DNA from: Flavobacteriia bacterium
GTDB taxonomy: Bacteria > Bacteroidota > Bacteroidia > Flavobacteriales_D > Crocinitomicaceae
Assembly (NCBI GenBank): GCA_009924735.1
Contig: RFQZ01000026.1
Coordinates: 1 to 41,369 of the forward strand
Reading direction: 5' to 3'
Length of the DNA: 41,369 nucleotides
In this document: piece after piece, positions 1-8,504 of the stretch
Layout of the letters: every line of letters starts with the position of its first letter
Numbering within the stretch: position 1 is the first letter of the stretch
Notes under the pieces: generated by a model
Told to the model about the DNA's origin: nothing
Database searches by the model: none
The model's input: only the letters and a program-made list of their open reading frames with translations
Position numbers and translations under genes: made by a program

Positions 1-754
1 CCACTTGTGGCCAAAGTGTTTTCTCCACCTTCAGCCACGTGTCTCCGCCATCATCAGACCGCTGAAAAACCAATCCTTTGGCATTCGCCCACACCACATA
101 GACTTTTCCGTTCTTTCCCACCAATGGAATGGCCCCTTCCACCGTTTTGTCATCATCCAGACAATCGCCGGCAAAAAAAGACAGCGATTTAGGCGTTGAC
201 CAAGTCAAGCCTCGGTCAATGGATTTACTGAACATGATGCGTGAAGAATCCAACACATTCTTCGAATCATAGGTGTCAAATTGGGTCCACGTTAAGTAGA
301 TGTGGTTCGTGACTGGATCGATGTCTACCCAATGTTTGTCTTGCGCTTTCTTGCCATTGGGTATTGGAAAAGTACCGTTGCTAAAAGCAAGTGGATTTTG
401 CATGTTGTCATTGTATTGACATACAATTCGATCAATCCAAGCCCCTTTCGGATAATCGGAGAGGTGAAAATAATACAACCTTCCCAATGCATCAAAAGTG
501 AGTACCGGATCTCCATAAACCCCAAAAGGGGAATTCAATTCGGCACTTTGCCATGAAGCACCATTGTTTGATGAATAATAGTAGTGGTTAAGTACCGCAC
601 CAATTGCAATTTCATTGGTGTTTTTTGGATGGATGGCAATGGAGGGCTCTGACGGTAATTCTTGAATTGGGTTGACACGAATGTTTGTAAACTGTGCCAT
701 GAACGGAATCCAACTACCGAAGCCAATAAGTATAAAGTGGTAAAGTCGAATCAT
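1..754 (-). CDS. Asp-box (BNR/sialidase-fold) secreted protein, C-terminus cut off by window edge
   Basis: The reverse strand is open from an ATG at 754 to the window edge with no stop. Its product starts with a signal peptide (basic MIRLYHF, hydrophobic run, cleavage near FMA-Q). Past this are beta-propeller-like blades, among them YYSSNNGASW and, near the edge, RSDDGGDTWLKVE, a classic Asp-box (S-x-D-x-G-x-T-W). It is therefore a secreted sialidase/BNR-repeat family protein; no catalytic residues can be judged because the rest is missing. Its first 41 bases overlap the 3' end of the M61 peptidase gene in another frame, so the two are probably co-transcribed. A later in-frame Met (MAQFTN) would avoid the overlap but lose the signal peptide. 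A C-terminal secretion tag may lie outside the window. Confidence 0.8.
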   Translation of the reverse strand, partial: MIRLYHFILIGFGSWIPFMAQFTNIRVNPIQELPSEPSIAIHPKNTNEIAIGAVLNHYYYSSNNGASWQSAELNSPFGVYGDPVLTFDALGRLYYFHLSDYPKGAWIDRIVCQYNDNMQNPLAFSNGTFPIPNGKKAQDKHWVDIDPVTNHIYLTWTQFDTYDSKNVLDSSRIMFSKSIDRGLTWSTPKSLSFFAGDCLDDDKTVEGAIPLVGKNGKVYVVWANAKGLVFQRSDDGGDTWLKVEKTLWPQV

Positions 755-2492
755 CGTGATGGGTTTTAAAAATGTATTGCGACTTATGGGTTCCGGTTAT
801 TTTAACTTTTACCTCCTGCATAATTTGGTCACGTGCAATGAACAAAACAGTCTCCTCTCCGATTTCCATTCCATTCATGATTCCCTCGAGCATGGCTTTG
901 TCCACACGGTATCCCATGCAAGAAATGATTTCATCGTTTACACTGAGGCCGGCATCCTCCGCTGAGGACCCTGTTCGTATTGATTTCACCATCACCTTCC
1001 CCCCGTCGTCGCTTACCGATGCACCAAAAACAGGCTTCATTCCTCCCACGTCACTCACTTCAATTCCCAGGGGCAAAAAGTAGGTGGAATAAGGAATCAC
1101 TTCAGTACCGTCAATGTATTTTTTGTAAAAATCAGTTAAATCTTGTCCCGTAAACTTCTCAAGTACCTCCTTAAATTCAGCGTCTGTAAAACCACGCTTT
1201 TTCCCAACATGGTAGGTTTCATACAAATGCTTTAGCACGTGGTCTAAGCCCTGCTTACCTTTGGAATGTTTGATGACCATTGCATCGAATACTGCGCCCA
1301 AAACGGCTCCTCTTGAATAATAGGTCATGGTCGTATTGGCGCTGTTTTCATTGGGACGATAGGCTTTGATCCACGCATCAAAACTGGCATGAGAAACCGG
1401 TTGTACCCTGCTTCCCAGCGAACCTTCTACGTAATTGATGCTGCTTTGAATTTTCTTCAAAAAGACTTCTTGGGTATAAAAACCGCATCTTCTCAAAATC
1501 AACTCATCGTAGTACGAAGTAAATCCTTCCATTACCCAAAGTAAGTTGGTATACACCTCTTGGTCGTAGTTGAAAGGTCCCAACGCAATGGGACGGATGC
1601 GCTTAACATTCCACAAGTGGAAATATTCATGGGCTACCAAATTTAAAAAGGAGAGGTATTCACTTCCGGCATAGGTCCAACGATCCACACTCAGCACCGT
1701 ACTGTTGGCATGCTCCAAACCGCCGTCGCCACCTATCACATTGTGCACAATGAAAAGATAGTTTTCATTGGGATTTACACCGACAACCTTGGTTTCTTCT
1801 TCTACAATGATGGCCATATCGCGCTTTAATTCTTCAGGATTGTAATTCCCTTCTCCATACATTGCAACGGTGTGTTTAACACCTGCCGCCATGAAATCAA
1901 ATGTTTCGTGGTTTCCAATTTCAATGGGAGAATCCACCAATTGGTCATAGTTTTCAAATCGAAACGAAAAGGCATTTCCTTTTTGGATTTGGTTGTTCAA
2001 GGATTTTAATCCCGTTGAAACTTTTTTAAAGGTAACCGCAGGAATTACATCCAAGGTACCTCCCAAATCTTTTGCGCCATCCAAATACATGAACATGGCA
2101 GGACCACTTACAAACCCATGTGTATTGTCTAAAAAATTGGTTCGAACACTTTGTTCAAAAGCATATACTTCGTATTTTACAACAAAGGACGTGGCGCCTT
2201 TCAGTTCTATTTCCCAGGCATTCTTAGTCACTTTTACCACGTTCAAGGATTTGCCGCTTCCGTCAACGGCTTTGACTTGGTTAAGGTTTTTCGAGAATTC
2301 TCTCACCAAATAGGATCCAGGTGCCCAGACAGGTAGTTTTACCAAAGCTGATTTTTGCTTGAGGTCTTTCACCGACATTTCTACTTGGAAATAATGAGAT
2401 TGGGGCTTCGCCATTCGAAGGGAATAATGAATCTCAATGGCAAAGGCGAGTTGACAAAAAGCAAGTACACCCAATAAAAATAAATAACGCAT
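714..2492 (-). CDS. M61 family peptidase with C-terminal PDZ domain
   Basis: This 592-aa protein has a signal peptide (MRYLFLLGVLAFCQLAFA), an N-terminal beta domain with the M61 phrase LPVWAPGSYLVREF near residue 53, and a catalytic gluzincin domain. The zinc motif HEYFH is at residues 288-292, followed by LWNVKRIRP, and the third ligand is probably E322 in WVMEGFTSYYDE. The family signature GGLEH is at 257-261. The last ~100 residues form a PDZ domain (SAEDAGLSVNDEIISCMG). M61 enzymes are glycyl-type aminopeptidases; here it is predicted periplasmic or secreted. All key residues are present and the length is normal. The gene downstream on the same strand (Asp-box protein) starts inside it. 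Confidence 0.93.
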   Translation of the reverse strand: MRYLFLLGVLAFCQLAFAIEIHYSLRMAKPQSHYFQVEMSVKDLKQKSALVKLPVWAPGSYLVREFSKNLNQVKAVDGSGKSLNVVKVTKNAWEIELKGATSFVVKYEVYAFEQSVRTNFLDNTHGFVSGPAMFMYLDGAKDLGGTLDVIPAVTFKKVSTGLKSLNNQIQKGNAFSFRFENYDQLVDSPIEIGNHETFDFMAAGVKHTVAMYGEGNYNPEELKRDMAIIVEEETKVVGVNPNENYLFIVHNVIGGDGGLEHANSTVLSVDRWTYAGSEYLSFLNLVAHEYFHLWNVKRIRPIALGPFNYDQEVYTNLLWVMEGFTSYYDELILRRCGFYTQEVFLKKIQSSINYVEGSLGSRVQPVSHASFDAWIKAYRPNENSANTTMTYYSRGAVLGAVFDAMVIKHSKGKQGLDHVLKHLYETYHVGKKRGFTDAEFKEVLEKFTGQDLTDFYKKYIDGTEVIPYSTYFLPLGIEVSDVGGMKPVFGASVSDDGGKVMVKSIRTGSSAEDAGLSVNDEIISCMGYRVDKAMLEGIMNGMEIGEETVLFIARDQIMQEVKVKITGTHKSQYIFKTHHDDSTLPLYTYWLR

Positions 2493-2596
2493 ATAGGAGC
2501 TTTTAGAATGGATTTAAATCAATAATCTCGGACAAAAATACACTTTAAGCTCAAAAGTAGTCACAACAGGAAAACACAGGTTTGACCTAAAAAGCT

Positions 2597-2604
2597 TATT
2601 TTTG
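2597..2604 (+). promoter_or_regulatory. candidate -7 element TATTTTTG before VTC-domain gene
   Basis: TATTTTTG fits the Bacteroidota -7 consensus TAnnTTTG and ends 5 bases before the ATG at 2610. No TTG lies at the usual 17-23 base spacing, so this is a weak call; if real, transcripts would be nearly leaderless. Confidence 0.3.
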
Positions 2605-2609
2605 AGAGA

Positions 2610-3368
2610 ATGCATTCATTTTCACTGGAACAAGAAATCGAAAAATTTCCAAACATAGGGTTGGAAGCCATAGAGCGGGTCGCTTTGATGGATCGTGTGG
2701 ATACCAAGTTTGCCTTCGACGCCTCTTTCCTTCCCATACTGATGCCTTTTTTACTTGAAAACTTTCGCATTCTGCAGATCGGAAATGCCCGGTTGATGCA
2801 CTATGAAAATGTATATTTTGACACGCCCAACTTCAATTTTTACAAGGCACATCACGACAGAAGACAGACGCGGTACAAAATTCGAACGCGAAAATACGTC
2901 GAAACGAATGTATGTTTCTTAGAAATAAAAAAACGGAGCAAGGGAAAAACACATAAACAACGAATGCTTTCAGATACCATGACATTGACCCCCGAACATC
3001 TTTCTTTTGTAAAGTTGGGACTGGGCGAACTGCCAAATTTGGAGCCTAAGTTGGCTAATTCGTTCCAAAGAATTACCCTTGTGAACCATGAAATGACGGA
3101 GCGCCTCACCTTTGATTTTAAGATTTCCTTTTCCAAAGAGAAACAAGAAAAGACGATGGATGGACTTGTGATTGCTGAACTCAAACAATCAACCCTCACG
3201 CGTGATTCCCCCTTCTATCTTTTTATGAAAAATCATGGAATCAGGCCCCATTCAATCAGTAAGTATTGCTTGGGAATTGTAACCCTTTACGGAAAAGAAT
3301 CCGTGAAAACCAACGCATTTAAAGATAATCTTAGATATTTGCACCACATTCATACCTTTAATTCTTGA
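2610..3368 (+). CDS. VTC-domain (polyphosphate polymerase-like) protein
   Basis: 252 aa with the VTC/CYTH-like tunnel domain signature in order: RVDTKF near residue 29, YFDTPNFNFYKAHHDRRQ near 70, RYKIRTRKY near 88, FLEIKKRSKGKTHKQR near 103, LTFDFKISF near 165, VIAELKQ near 187 and SISKYCLGI near 215. The many Lys/Arg and Glu residues in these strands match the phosphate- and metal-binding tunnel of yeast Vtc4, which makes polyphosphate from ATP. There is no signal peptide or membrane segment. Only 3 bases separate it from the next gene, a DUF4956 membrane protein, the pairing usually seen in bacteria. The enzymatic activity of bacterial members is inferred. Confidence 0.88.
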   Translation: MHSFSLEQEIEKFPNIGLEAIERVALMDRVDTKFAFDASFLPILMPFLLENFRILQIGNARLMHYENVYFDTPNFNFYKAHHDRRQTRYKIRTRKYVETNVCFLEIKKRSKGKTHKQRMLSDTMTLTPEHLSFVKLGLGELPNLEPKLANSFQRITLVNHEMTERLTFDFKISFSKEKQEKTMDGLVIAELKQSTLTRDSPFYLFMKNHGIRPHSISKYCLGIVTLYGKESVKTNAFKDNLRYLHHIHTFNS

Positions 3369-3371
3369 CCC

Positions 3372-4034
3372 ATGACCCTACCCCTGTTTCAAAATTTTCA
3401 AGATAATTTTAATTGGGACACCAACGATTTAAGTGTGTTTTCCATCCGTTTTGCCATAAATATCGTATTCCTTTTCTTAATCATTCGGTTTTTATATTAT
3501 CCAAAAACGAAGCGAAAAGATTACCTCTTCACCTATTTCATCATTGGCATCATCACCTTCATACTTTGCTTTTGCTTGAACAAACTAAACATTGAAATTG
3601 GAATGGGACTGGGATTGTTTGCCATATTCGGAATCATACGTTACCGCACGGATGCCATCGAAATCAAGGAAATGACCTATTTGTTTTTAATCATTGGACT
3701 CAGCGTTGTAAATGCCCTTTTGGCGACAGAAAAATCGCATCAAATCAACTTGTTAGAATTGGGATTGATCAACACAGTGGTGCTGGTCGTGCTCTACGTC
3801 TTGGAAAACCTTTGGTTGATGAAACACGAGAGCAGAAAAGTACTCACTTATGACCGTGTCGACCTATTGAATGCATCACAATATGAAGAAATGAAGGCTG
3901 ACCTTGAAGCCAAAACGGGATTGATCATCAACCGATTTGAGATTGGAAGAATTAATTTTTTGAATGACACCGTTCAGGTGCGTTTGTTTTACTATGCGGA
4001 CGACCAAGGCTTTTCAAATTATGGTGCAGAATAA
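3372..4034 (+). CDS. DUF4956 multi-spanning membrane protein
   Basis: 220 aa. Hydrophobic segments occupy roughly residues 25-42, 50-70, 75-90, 103-120 and 125-145, and the tail after ~150 is soluble (DLEAKTGLIINRFEIGRINFLNDTVQVRLFY). The conserved DUF4956 core GMGLGLFAIFGIIRYRTDAIEIKEMTYLFL is recognisable (read in two parts: GMGLGLFAIFGIIRYRT and DAIEIKEMTYLFL). It sits directly behind the VTC-domain gene and is almost certainly co-transcribed with it; by analogy with the yeast VTC complex it could be the membrane partner that anchors or transports for the polymerase, but that role is inferred. Confidence 0.88.
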   Translation: MTLPLFQNFQDNFNWDTNDLSVFSIRFAINIVFLFLIIRFLYYPKTKRKDYLFTYFIIGIITFILCFCLNKLNIEIGMGLGLFAIFGIIRYRTDAIEIKEMTYLFLIIGLSVVNALLATEKSHQINLLELGLINTVVLVVLYVLENLWLMKHESRKVLTYDRVDLLNASQYEEMKADLEAKTGLIINRFEIGRINFLNDTVQVRLFYYADDQGFSNYGAE

Positions 4035-4046
4035 ACCTCAAGCAGC

Positions 4047-5066
4047 GTGAAAATTTTATTAGGGTTGTTGTTTCCCTTTGGTTTGATCTATGGATGGATT
4101 ATCGCTGTTCGAAATCTTTTTTTTGACTGGGGTATTTTTGACATGTATGAAATTCCAGGTAAATCCATCGGAATTGGCAACCTGAATGTAGGAGGTTCAG
4201 GAAAAAGTCCACTCACGCTTTATTTAATGAAATTGCTTCAAAATGAATTTCCGATTTACATCCTATCCAGGGGGTATGGTCGGACCACCAAAGGCTATTT
4301 TGAATTATCCAATGCGCATACAGCTTCAGAGGTTGGGGACGAACCCCTCATGTATTTCCAGCATACATCCGAGAACGACAGCGTACATGTATGCGAAAAA
4401 AGAAGAATTGGGTTGGAAAAGATGGGCTGGCCAAAACCGGGAATACTCTTGTTAGATGATGTCTTCCAACACCGTGCGGTTCACCCAGGATTGTCCATCC
4501 TTGTAACTGATTTTTCCAAACCCTTTTTTACGGATTATGTCTTTCCCATGGGAAGGTTAAGAGAAAGCAGAAAAGGCGTAAAACGCGCCTCAATGGTGAT
4601 ATTCACAAAATGTCCCGACCCAATAAGCGAGGCAGATAAGGCAAGAATTAAGTCGCGGATGCAAAAATACAAGGTGCCGTATTTCTTTAGCCACATTGTA
4701 TATCCGGAGCGGTATTCGATTGCTAATTTGGAGGTAAACAACCCGAACAAAGTCCTGCTTGTGAGTGGCATTGCCAACCCAAAACCGCTGATTGACCACT
4801 TGAAAAAAACCATGGAAGTCATTCCCATTTCCTTTGGTGACCACCACCGATTCTCCGTACAAGACATTGAAGCTATTCACAAAAAATTTGATACCTTTGA
4901 AAACACAAAAACCATTATTCTCACTACTGAAAAAGACTTTATGCGTTTGAAGAATTCTCCCTTAGAACTGCACATCAAAAACCACCCTTGGTATGTGCAA
5001 CCTATGTCGGTAGCATTTGAAGATGCCCAAACTTTTCACTCAATTATTTATAACTATGTTAACTAA
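4047..5066 (+). CDS. lpxK: tetraacyldisaccharide 4'-kinase LpxK
   Basis: 339 aa. LpxK phosphorylates the 4' position of the lipid A precursor disaccharide at the inner membrane. The N-terminal hydrophobic helix (LLGLLFPFGLIYGWIIAV) and the P-loop GNLNVGGSGKSP at about residues 44-55 are diagnostic, as are ILSRGYGR, VGDEPLMY and LLDDVFQHR. The start is GTG at 4047 (no in-frame ATG gives a complete N-terminus). It begins the long operon-like run that also contains lpxH further down, so two lipid A steps share one transcription unit. Its stop overlaps the start of the next gene. Confidence 0.96.
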   Translation: MKILLGLLFPFGLIYGWIIAVRNLFFDWGIFDMYEIPGKSIGIGNLNVGGSGKSPLTLYLMKLLQNEFPIYILSRGYGRTTKGYFELSNAHTASEVGDEPLMYFQHTSENDSVHVCEKRRIGLEKMGWPKPGILLLDDVFQHRAVHPGLSILVTDFSKPFFTDYVFPMGRLRESRKGVKRASMVIFTKCPDPISEADKARIKSRMQKYKVPYFFSHIVYPERYSIANLEVNNPNKVLLVSGIANPKPLIDHLKKTMEVIPISFGDHHRFSVQDIEAIHKKFDTFENTKTIILTTEKDFMRLKNSPLELHIKNHPWYVQPMSVAFEDAQTFHSIIYNYVN

Positions 5067-5868
5067 AATCAAAGAAACCGCTGCTTACATTCAATCGAAA
5101 ACCCAAGTAAAACCTACCGTAGGTATCATCCTAGGAACTGGGCTTGGCGGATTGGTAAAAGAAATTAAAATCATTGATGTCCTGCCTTATGCGGAAATCC
5201 CAAACTTCCCGGTATCCACCGTAGAAAGTCATTCTGGGAAACTTATTTTCGGAGAATTAGGAGGAAAACAAGTGATTGCGATGCAAGGAAGATTCCACTA
5301 TTACGAAGGCTATTCCCTTCAAGAGGTAACCTTTCCTGTTCGCGTAATGAAATTGCTTGGCATTGAACAATTGTTTGTCAGCAATGCCTCGGGTGGCGTA
5401 AACCCCGATTTTGAAGTCGGTGAAATCATGATTATGAACGACCACATCAATCTTTTTCCTGGAAATCCATTGATCGGGAAAAACATCGATGAGCTTGGCC
5501 CAAGATTCCCAGACATGAGCGATGCTTACGACCAAGGAATGATTGACCTGGCGCTTGAAATTGCCAAAGAAGCAAACATCAAGGTGGCAGTCGGATGCTA
5601 TGCAGGACTTACCGGACCTACCCTTGAAACCCCTTCAGAATACAAATACGTTCGCGTTATCGGTGCAGATGCGGTAGGAATGTCAACCGTACCCGAAGTC
5701 ATTGTTGCAAGACACATGGACATTCCTTGTTTTGCAATCTCCATCATCACAGACCTTGGTGTTCCCGGGAAAATAGAGAAAGTGAGCGTGCAAGACGTAA
5801 TCAACGTAGCAAGCCGACAAGAGCCAAAAATGACGCAAATCATGATGACTTTAATTTCTCGCATCTAA
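5056..5868 (+). CDS. punA: purine nucleoside phosphorylase (PNP/MTAP family)
   Basis: 270 aa from the ATG at 5056, which overlaps the lpxK stop codon by 11 bases; an upstream in-frame ATG (5017) would add 13 atypical residues inside lpxK. It cleaves purine ribo- and deoxyribonucleosides with phosphate in salvage. Family motifs: GIILGTGLGGL (phosphate loop), RFHYYEGY, FVSNASGGVNPDFEVGEIM, INLFPGNPLIG, AGLTGPTLETPSEY and VGMSTVPEVIVARH. The trimeric PNP family includes both guanosine/inosine phosphorylases and MTA phosphorylases; the length and motifs favour PNP. Confidence 0.94.
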   Translation: MLTKIKETAAYIQSKTQVKPTVGIILGTGLGGLVKEIKIIDVLPYAEIPNFPVSTVESHSGKLIFGELGGKQVIAMQGRFHYYEGYSLQEVTFPVRVMKLLGIEQLFVSNASGGVNPDFEVGEIMIMNDHINLFPGNPLIGKNIDELGPRFPDMSDAYDQGMIDLALEIAKEANIKVAVGCYAGLTGPTLETPSEYKYVRVIGADAVGMSTVPEVIVARHMDIPCFAISIITDLGVPGKIEKVSVQDVINVASRQEPKMTQIMMTLISRI

Positions 5869-5869
5869 G

Positions 5870-7324
5870 ATGGAACCTGGCATTCGAGAAAAATACCAAG
5901 CGGTCATTGGATTGGAAGTGCATACCCAAATGCTCACAGCTTCCAAGGCGTATTCTGCGGATGAAAATTCATACGGCGCTTCACCCAATACCTTGGTCAG
6001 TCCCATTACCCTAGGTCACCCTGGAACCTTGCCGGTTGTCAATGAAAAAACCATTGAATTCGCAATTCGACTGGGTCTTGCCTGCGATTGTGAAATTGCT
6101 GGACATCAATATTTTGCCAGAAAAAATTATTTCTACCCCGACCTTCCAAAAGGCTATCAAATTACACAAGACAAAACCCCCATTTGCCAAGGTGGCTTTG
6201 TTTTGATCCGCGACGAAAACGGAAATGAAAAGAACATAGGCCTTACCCGTATTCACATGGAAGAAGATGCCGGAAAAAGCATTCACGACGTCGATGTTTA
6301 CGATACTTTGGTCGACCTAAACAGAGCAGGGGTACCTTTACTAGAAATCGTTACCGAACCAGACATTCGAAGTTCGCAAGAAGCATATGGTTTTTTAACC
6401 GAAGTAAGAAAATTGGTCCGCTACCTAGAAATTTGTGATGGGAACATGGAAGAAGGCTCCATGCGATGTGATGCCAACATTTCTGTGATGTTGAAAGACG
6501 CCAAAGAATTTGGTACCAAAGTCGAAGTAAAAAACATGAACTCCATTCGAAATGTTCAGCGGGCGATTGAATTTGAGATTACGCGACAAATTGAAACCCT
6601 AGAGTCTGGAGGTTCCCTCTCTCAAGAAACGCGTGCTTTTGATGCCCTCAAAGGAATCACCATTTCCTTGCGTTCCAAAGAAGCGGCTAACGATTACAGG
6701 TATTTCCCTGAACCAGACCTTCCGCCTTTGTTTATCGGAAAAGAACAGATAGATGCCGTTGCCAAAGATATGCCGCCACTGCCGCGCGCATTGTTTTTAA
6801 AATACACACAAGAACTTCAATTGAGCGCTTACGACGCTTACAATTTGACCGATAACAAAGCCATTGCGATGTTTTTTGAAGATGTGATTGAACATACCAA
6901 AGAATACAAATCCGCAGCAAATTGGGTGATGGGTGAAGTAAAATCCTTCCTCAATGAAAAAGGGGTTGAAATTCATGATTTCCCCATTTCTCCCGCACGT
7001 TTGGCAGGACTCATCACCCTGATACAGCAAGGAAAGGTTTCAAACTCGATTGCCGCACAACGTATATTCCCTGAAATGTTGAACGGTGACGAAACTGCAG
7101 AGGCCATTGCTCAAAAACTTGACTTGATTCAATCTTCAGATGATGGCGTTTTGAATGAGTACATCGCAAAAGTAATGGAACTTAATCCCACTGAAGTGGC
7201 TAGGTATCGGGCCGGAGAAAAACAACTGATCGGCTTTTTTATGGGACAACTGATGAAAGTCTCCGGTGGAAAAGCAGACCCAAAAGTCTCAAATCAAATG
7301 TTGCGAAAAAACCTAGATGCATAA
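5870..7324 (+). CDS. gatB: Asp-tRNA(Asn)/Glu-tRNA(Gln) amidotransferase subunit B
   Basis: 484 aa, full length. GatB binds misacylated Glu-tRNA(Gln) or Asp-tRNA(Asn) and carries the kinase/transamidase site that uses ammonia from GatA. Clear family text: VIGLEVHTQM, GHPGTLPVVNE, RKNYFYPDLPKGYQITQ, HMEEDAGKS, DLNRAGVPLLEIVTEPD, MEEGSMRCDANIS and EVKNMNSIRNVQRAIEFE. The C-terminal YqeY-like tail (MGQLMKVSGGKADPKVSNQMLRKNL) is complete. It starts one base after the upstream stop. gatA and gatC are not in the window. Confidence 0.98.
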   Translation: MEPGIREKYQAVIGLEVHTQMLTASKAYSADENSYGASPNTLVSPITLGHPGTLPVVNEKTIEFAIRLGLACDCEIAGHQYFARKNYFYPDLPKGYQITQDKTPICQGGFVLIRDENGNEKNIGLTRIHMEEDAGKSIHDVDVYDTLVDLNRAGVPLLEIVTEPDIRSSQEAYGFLTEVRKLVRYLEICDGNMEEGSMRCDANISVMLKDAKEFGTKVEVKNMNSIRNVQRAIEFEITRQIETLESGGSLSQETRAFDALKGITISLRSKEAANDYRYFPEPDLPPLFIGKEQIDAVAKDMPPLPRALFLKYTQELQLSAYDAYNLTDNKAIAMFFEDVIEHTKEYKSAANWVMGEVKSFLNEKGVEIHDFPISPARLAGLITLIQQGKVSNSIAAQRIFPEMLNGDETAEAIAQKLDLIQSSDDGVLNEYIAKVMELNPTEVARYRAGEKQLIGFFMGQLMKVSGGKADPKVSNQMLRKNLDA

Positions 7325-7325
7325 A

Positions 7326-8504
7326 ATGAAATCGAAACGGTATATTTTTCTTTTGGGTTGGATGTTGGTTCTCACTTCACTTTCGTGCGAGGACAAACCT
7401 GCGATTGCCGACGAAAAACCCATAAATTTTACGGTTTCAGGTAAGATTTCAGGAGCTGGTGGCCTGAATTTATACGTGGAAGCACCCACCGAGAATGGAA
7501 TGATTACCCTTGCATCAAATGCCATAGAAGCCGATGGGTCTTTCAAAATCGAAGGGAACATTTCAGGACTTGGATTTTACCAGTTACGCCTCGGTGAGAA
7601 CAAAGAAAACTCCATTCCAATCACCCCAAAACCAAAGGACCACTTGAAACTTAACACGCAATTTGACGCCTTTACCCGCAACCCCAATGCAAAAGGTACC
7701 GATTGGAGTCGATGCATGAATGAATATATGGTTATCTTGAATTCCTATCGTCAACAACAAATGGCGCTTATGGCTCAACAGCGTCAAATTACTGAGGGTG
7801 AATACGCTTCAAAACTCAACGCAATCAAAGTACCCATGACCGAATTTGCGGTACAAAAGATCAACCAAAACCCATCCAATCCCTATAACATCATTTTGAC
7901 AATGGAGCTTTTTCCGATGACAAGTTTCGAGGGATGGAATCCTGACTTTTTGAAATCTTTTGATAAGGTTCGAAAGGCTTTTTTACAGAATTACGGAAAT
8001 TGTCCAGCCACCTCCGCAATCGATTCGCAATACCAACAGCTGTCTGCAGGATACCAAGACTTCAAACGATTGGAAAACGGTGAAATCATCGCACCCAATT
8101 TCGCTTTGTCGGATGTAAATGGCAAAACGGTAAAACTAAGTGACTTCAGAGGAAACCTTGTACTGATTGATTTTTGGGCTTCATGGTGTGGTCCTTGTCG
8201 TCAAGAAAACCCCAATGTGGTTGCCCTATACAAAACCTACAAAAAACGTAATTTCACCATTCTGTCTGTATCCATGGACGAGGACCCTGTAAAATGGAAA
8301 GAAGCCATAAAAATGGATGGACTTATTTGGGATACCCATGTAAGTGATTTAAAAGGATGGAAAAGTGGAATGGTGCCATTGTATCAATTTGACGGCATTC
8401 CCTTTACAGTACTGGTTAATCCCGAAGGAAAAATCATCGCAAAAGGCCTGCGAGGAGATGCATTGAAATCAAAAATAGAAACCTTTTTTAAGAACCAACC
8501 ATGA
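7326..8504 (+). CDS. TlpA-like thioredoxin-domain lipoprotein with DUF4369-type N-domain (copy 1)
   Basis: 392 aa from the ATG at 7326; an ATG at 7317 inside gatB would add MHK. The leader ends in a lipobox (LTSLSC-ED), so it should be an outer-membrane or periplasmic lipoprotein. The N-terminal ~220 residues resemble DUF4369 (beta domain beginning FTVSGKISGAGGLNLYVEAP). The C-terminal ~140 residues are a thioredoxin fold with WASWCGPCRQENPN and the cis-Pro loop DGIPFTVLVNPEG. This fits the periplasmic disulfide reductase/ResA-TlpA type. It overlaps the next gene, its paralogue, by 4 bases. Confidence 0.9.
   Translation: MKSKRYIFLLGWMLVLTSLSCEDKPAIADEKPINFTVSGKISGAGGLNLYVEAPTENGMITLASNAIEADGSFKIEGNISGLGFYQLRLGENKENSIPITPKPKDHLKLNTQFDAFTRNPNAKGTDWSRCMNEYMVILNSYRQQQMALMAQQRQITEGEYASKLNAIKVPMTEFAVQKINQNPSNPYNIILTMELFPMTSFEGWNPDFLKSFDKVRKAFLQNYGNCPATSAIDSQYQQLSAGYQDFKRLENGEIIAPNFALSDVNGKTVKLSDFRGNLVLIDFWASWCGPCRQENPNVVALYKTYKKRNFTILSVSMDEDPVKWKEAIKMDGLIWDTHVSDLKGWKSGMVPLYQFDGIPFTVLVNPEGKIIAKGLRGDALKSKIETFFKNQP

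Noticed and set aside
5017-5055. Upstream start of the purine nucleoside phosphorylase inside lpxK
   Set aside because: The added 13 residues (MKMPKLFTQLFIT) come from another frame of lpxK and are not part of the family; the ATG at 5056 with short overlap fits.
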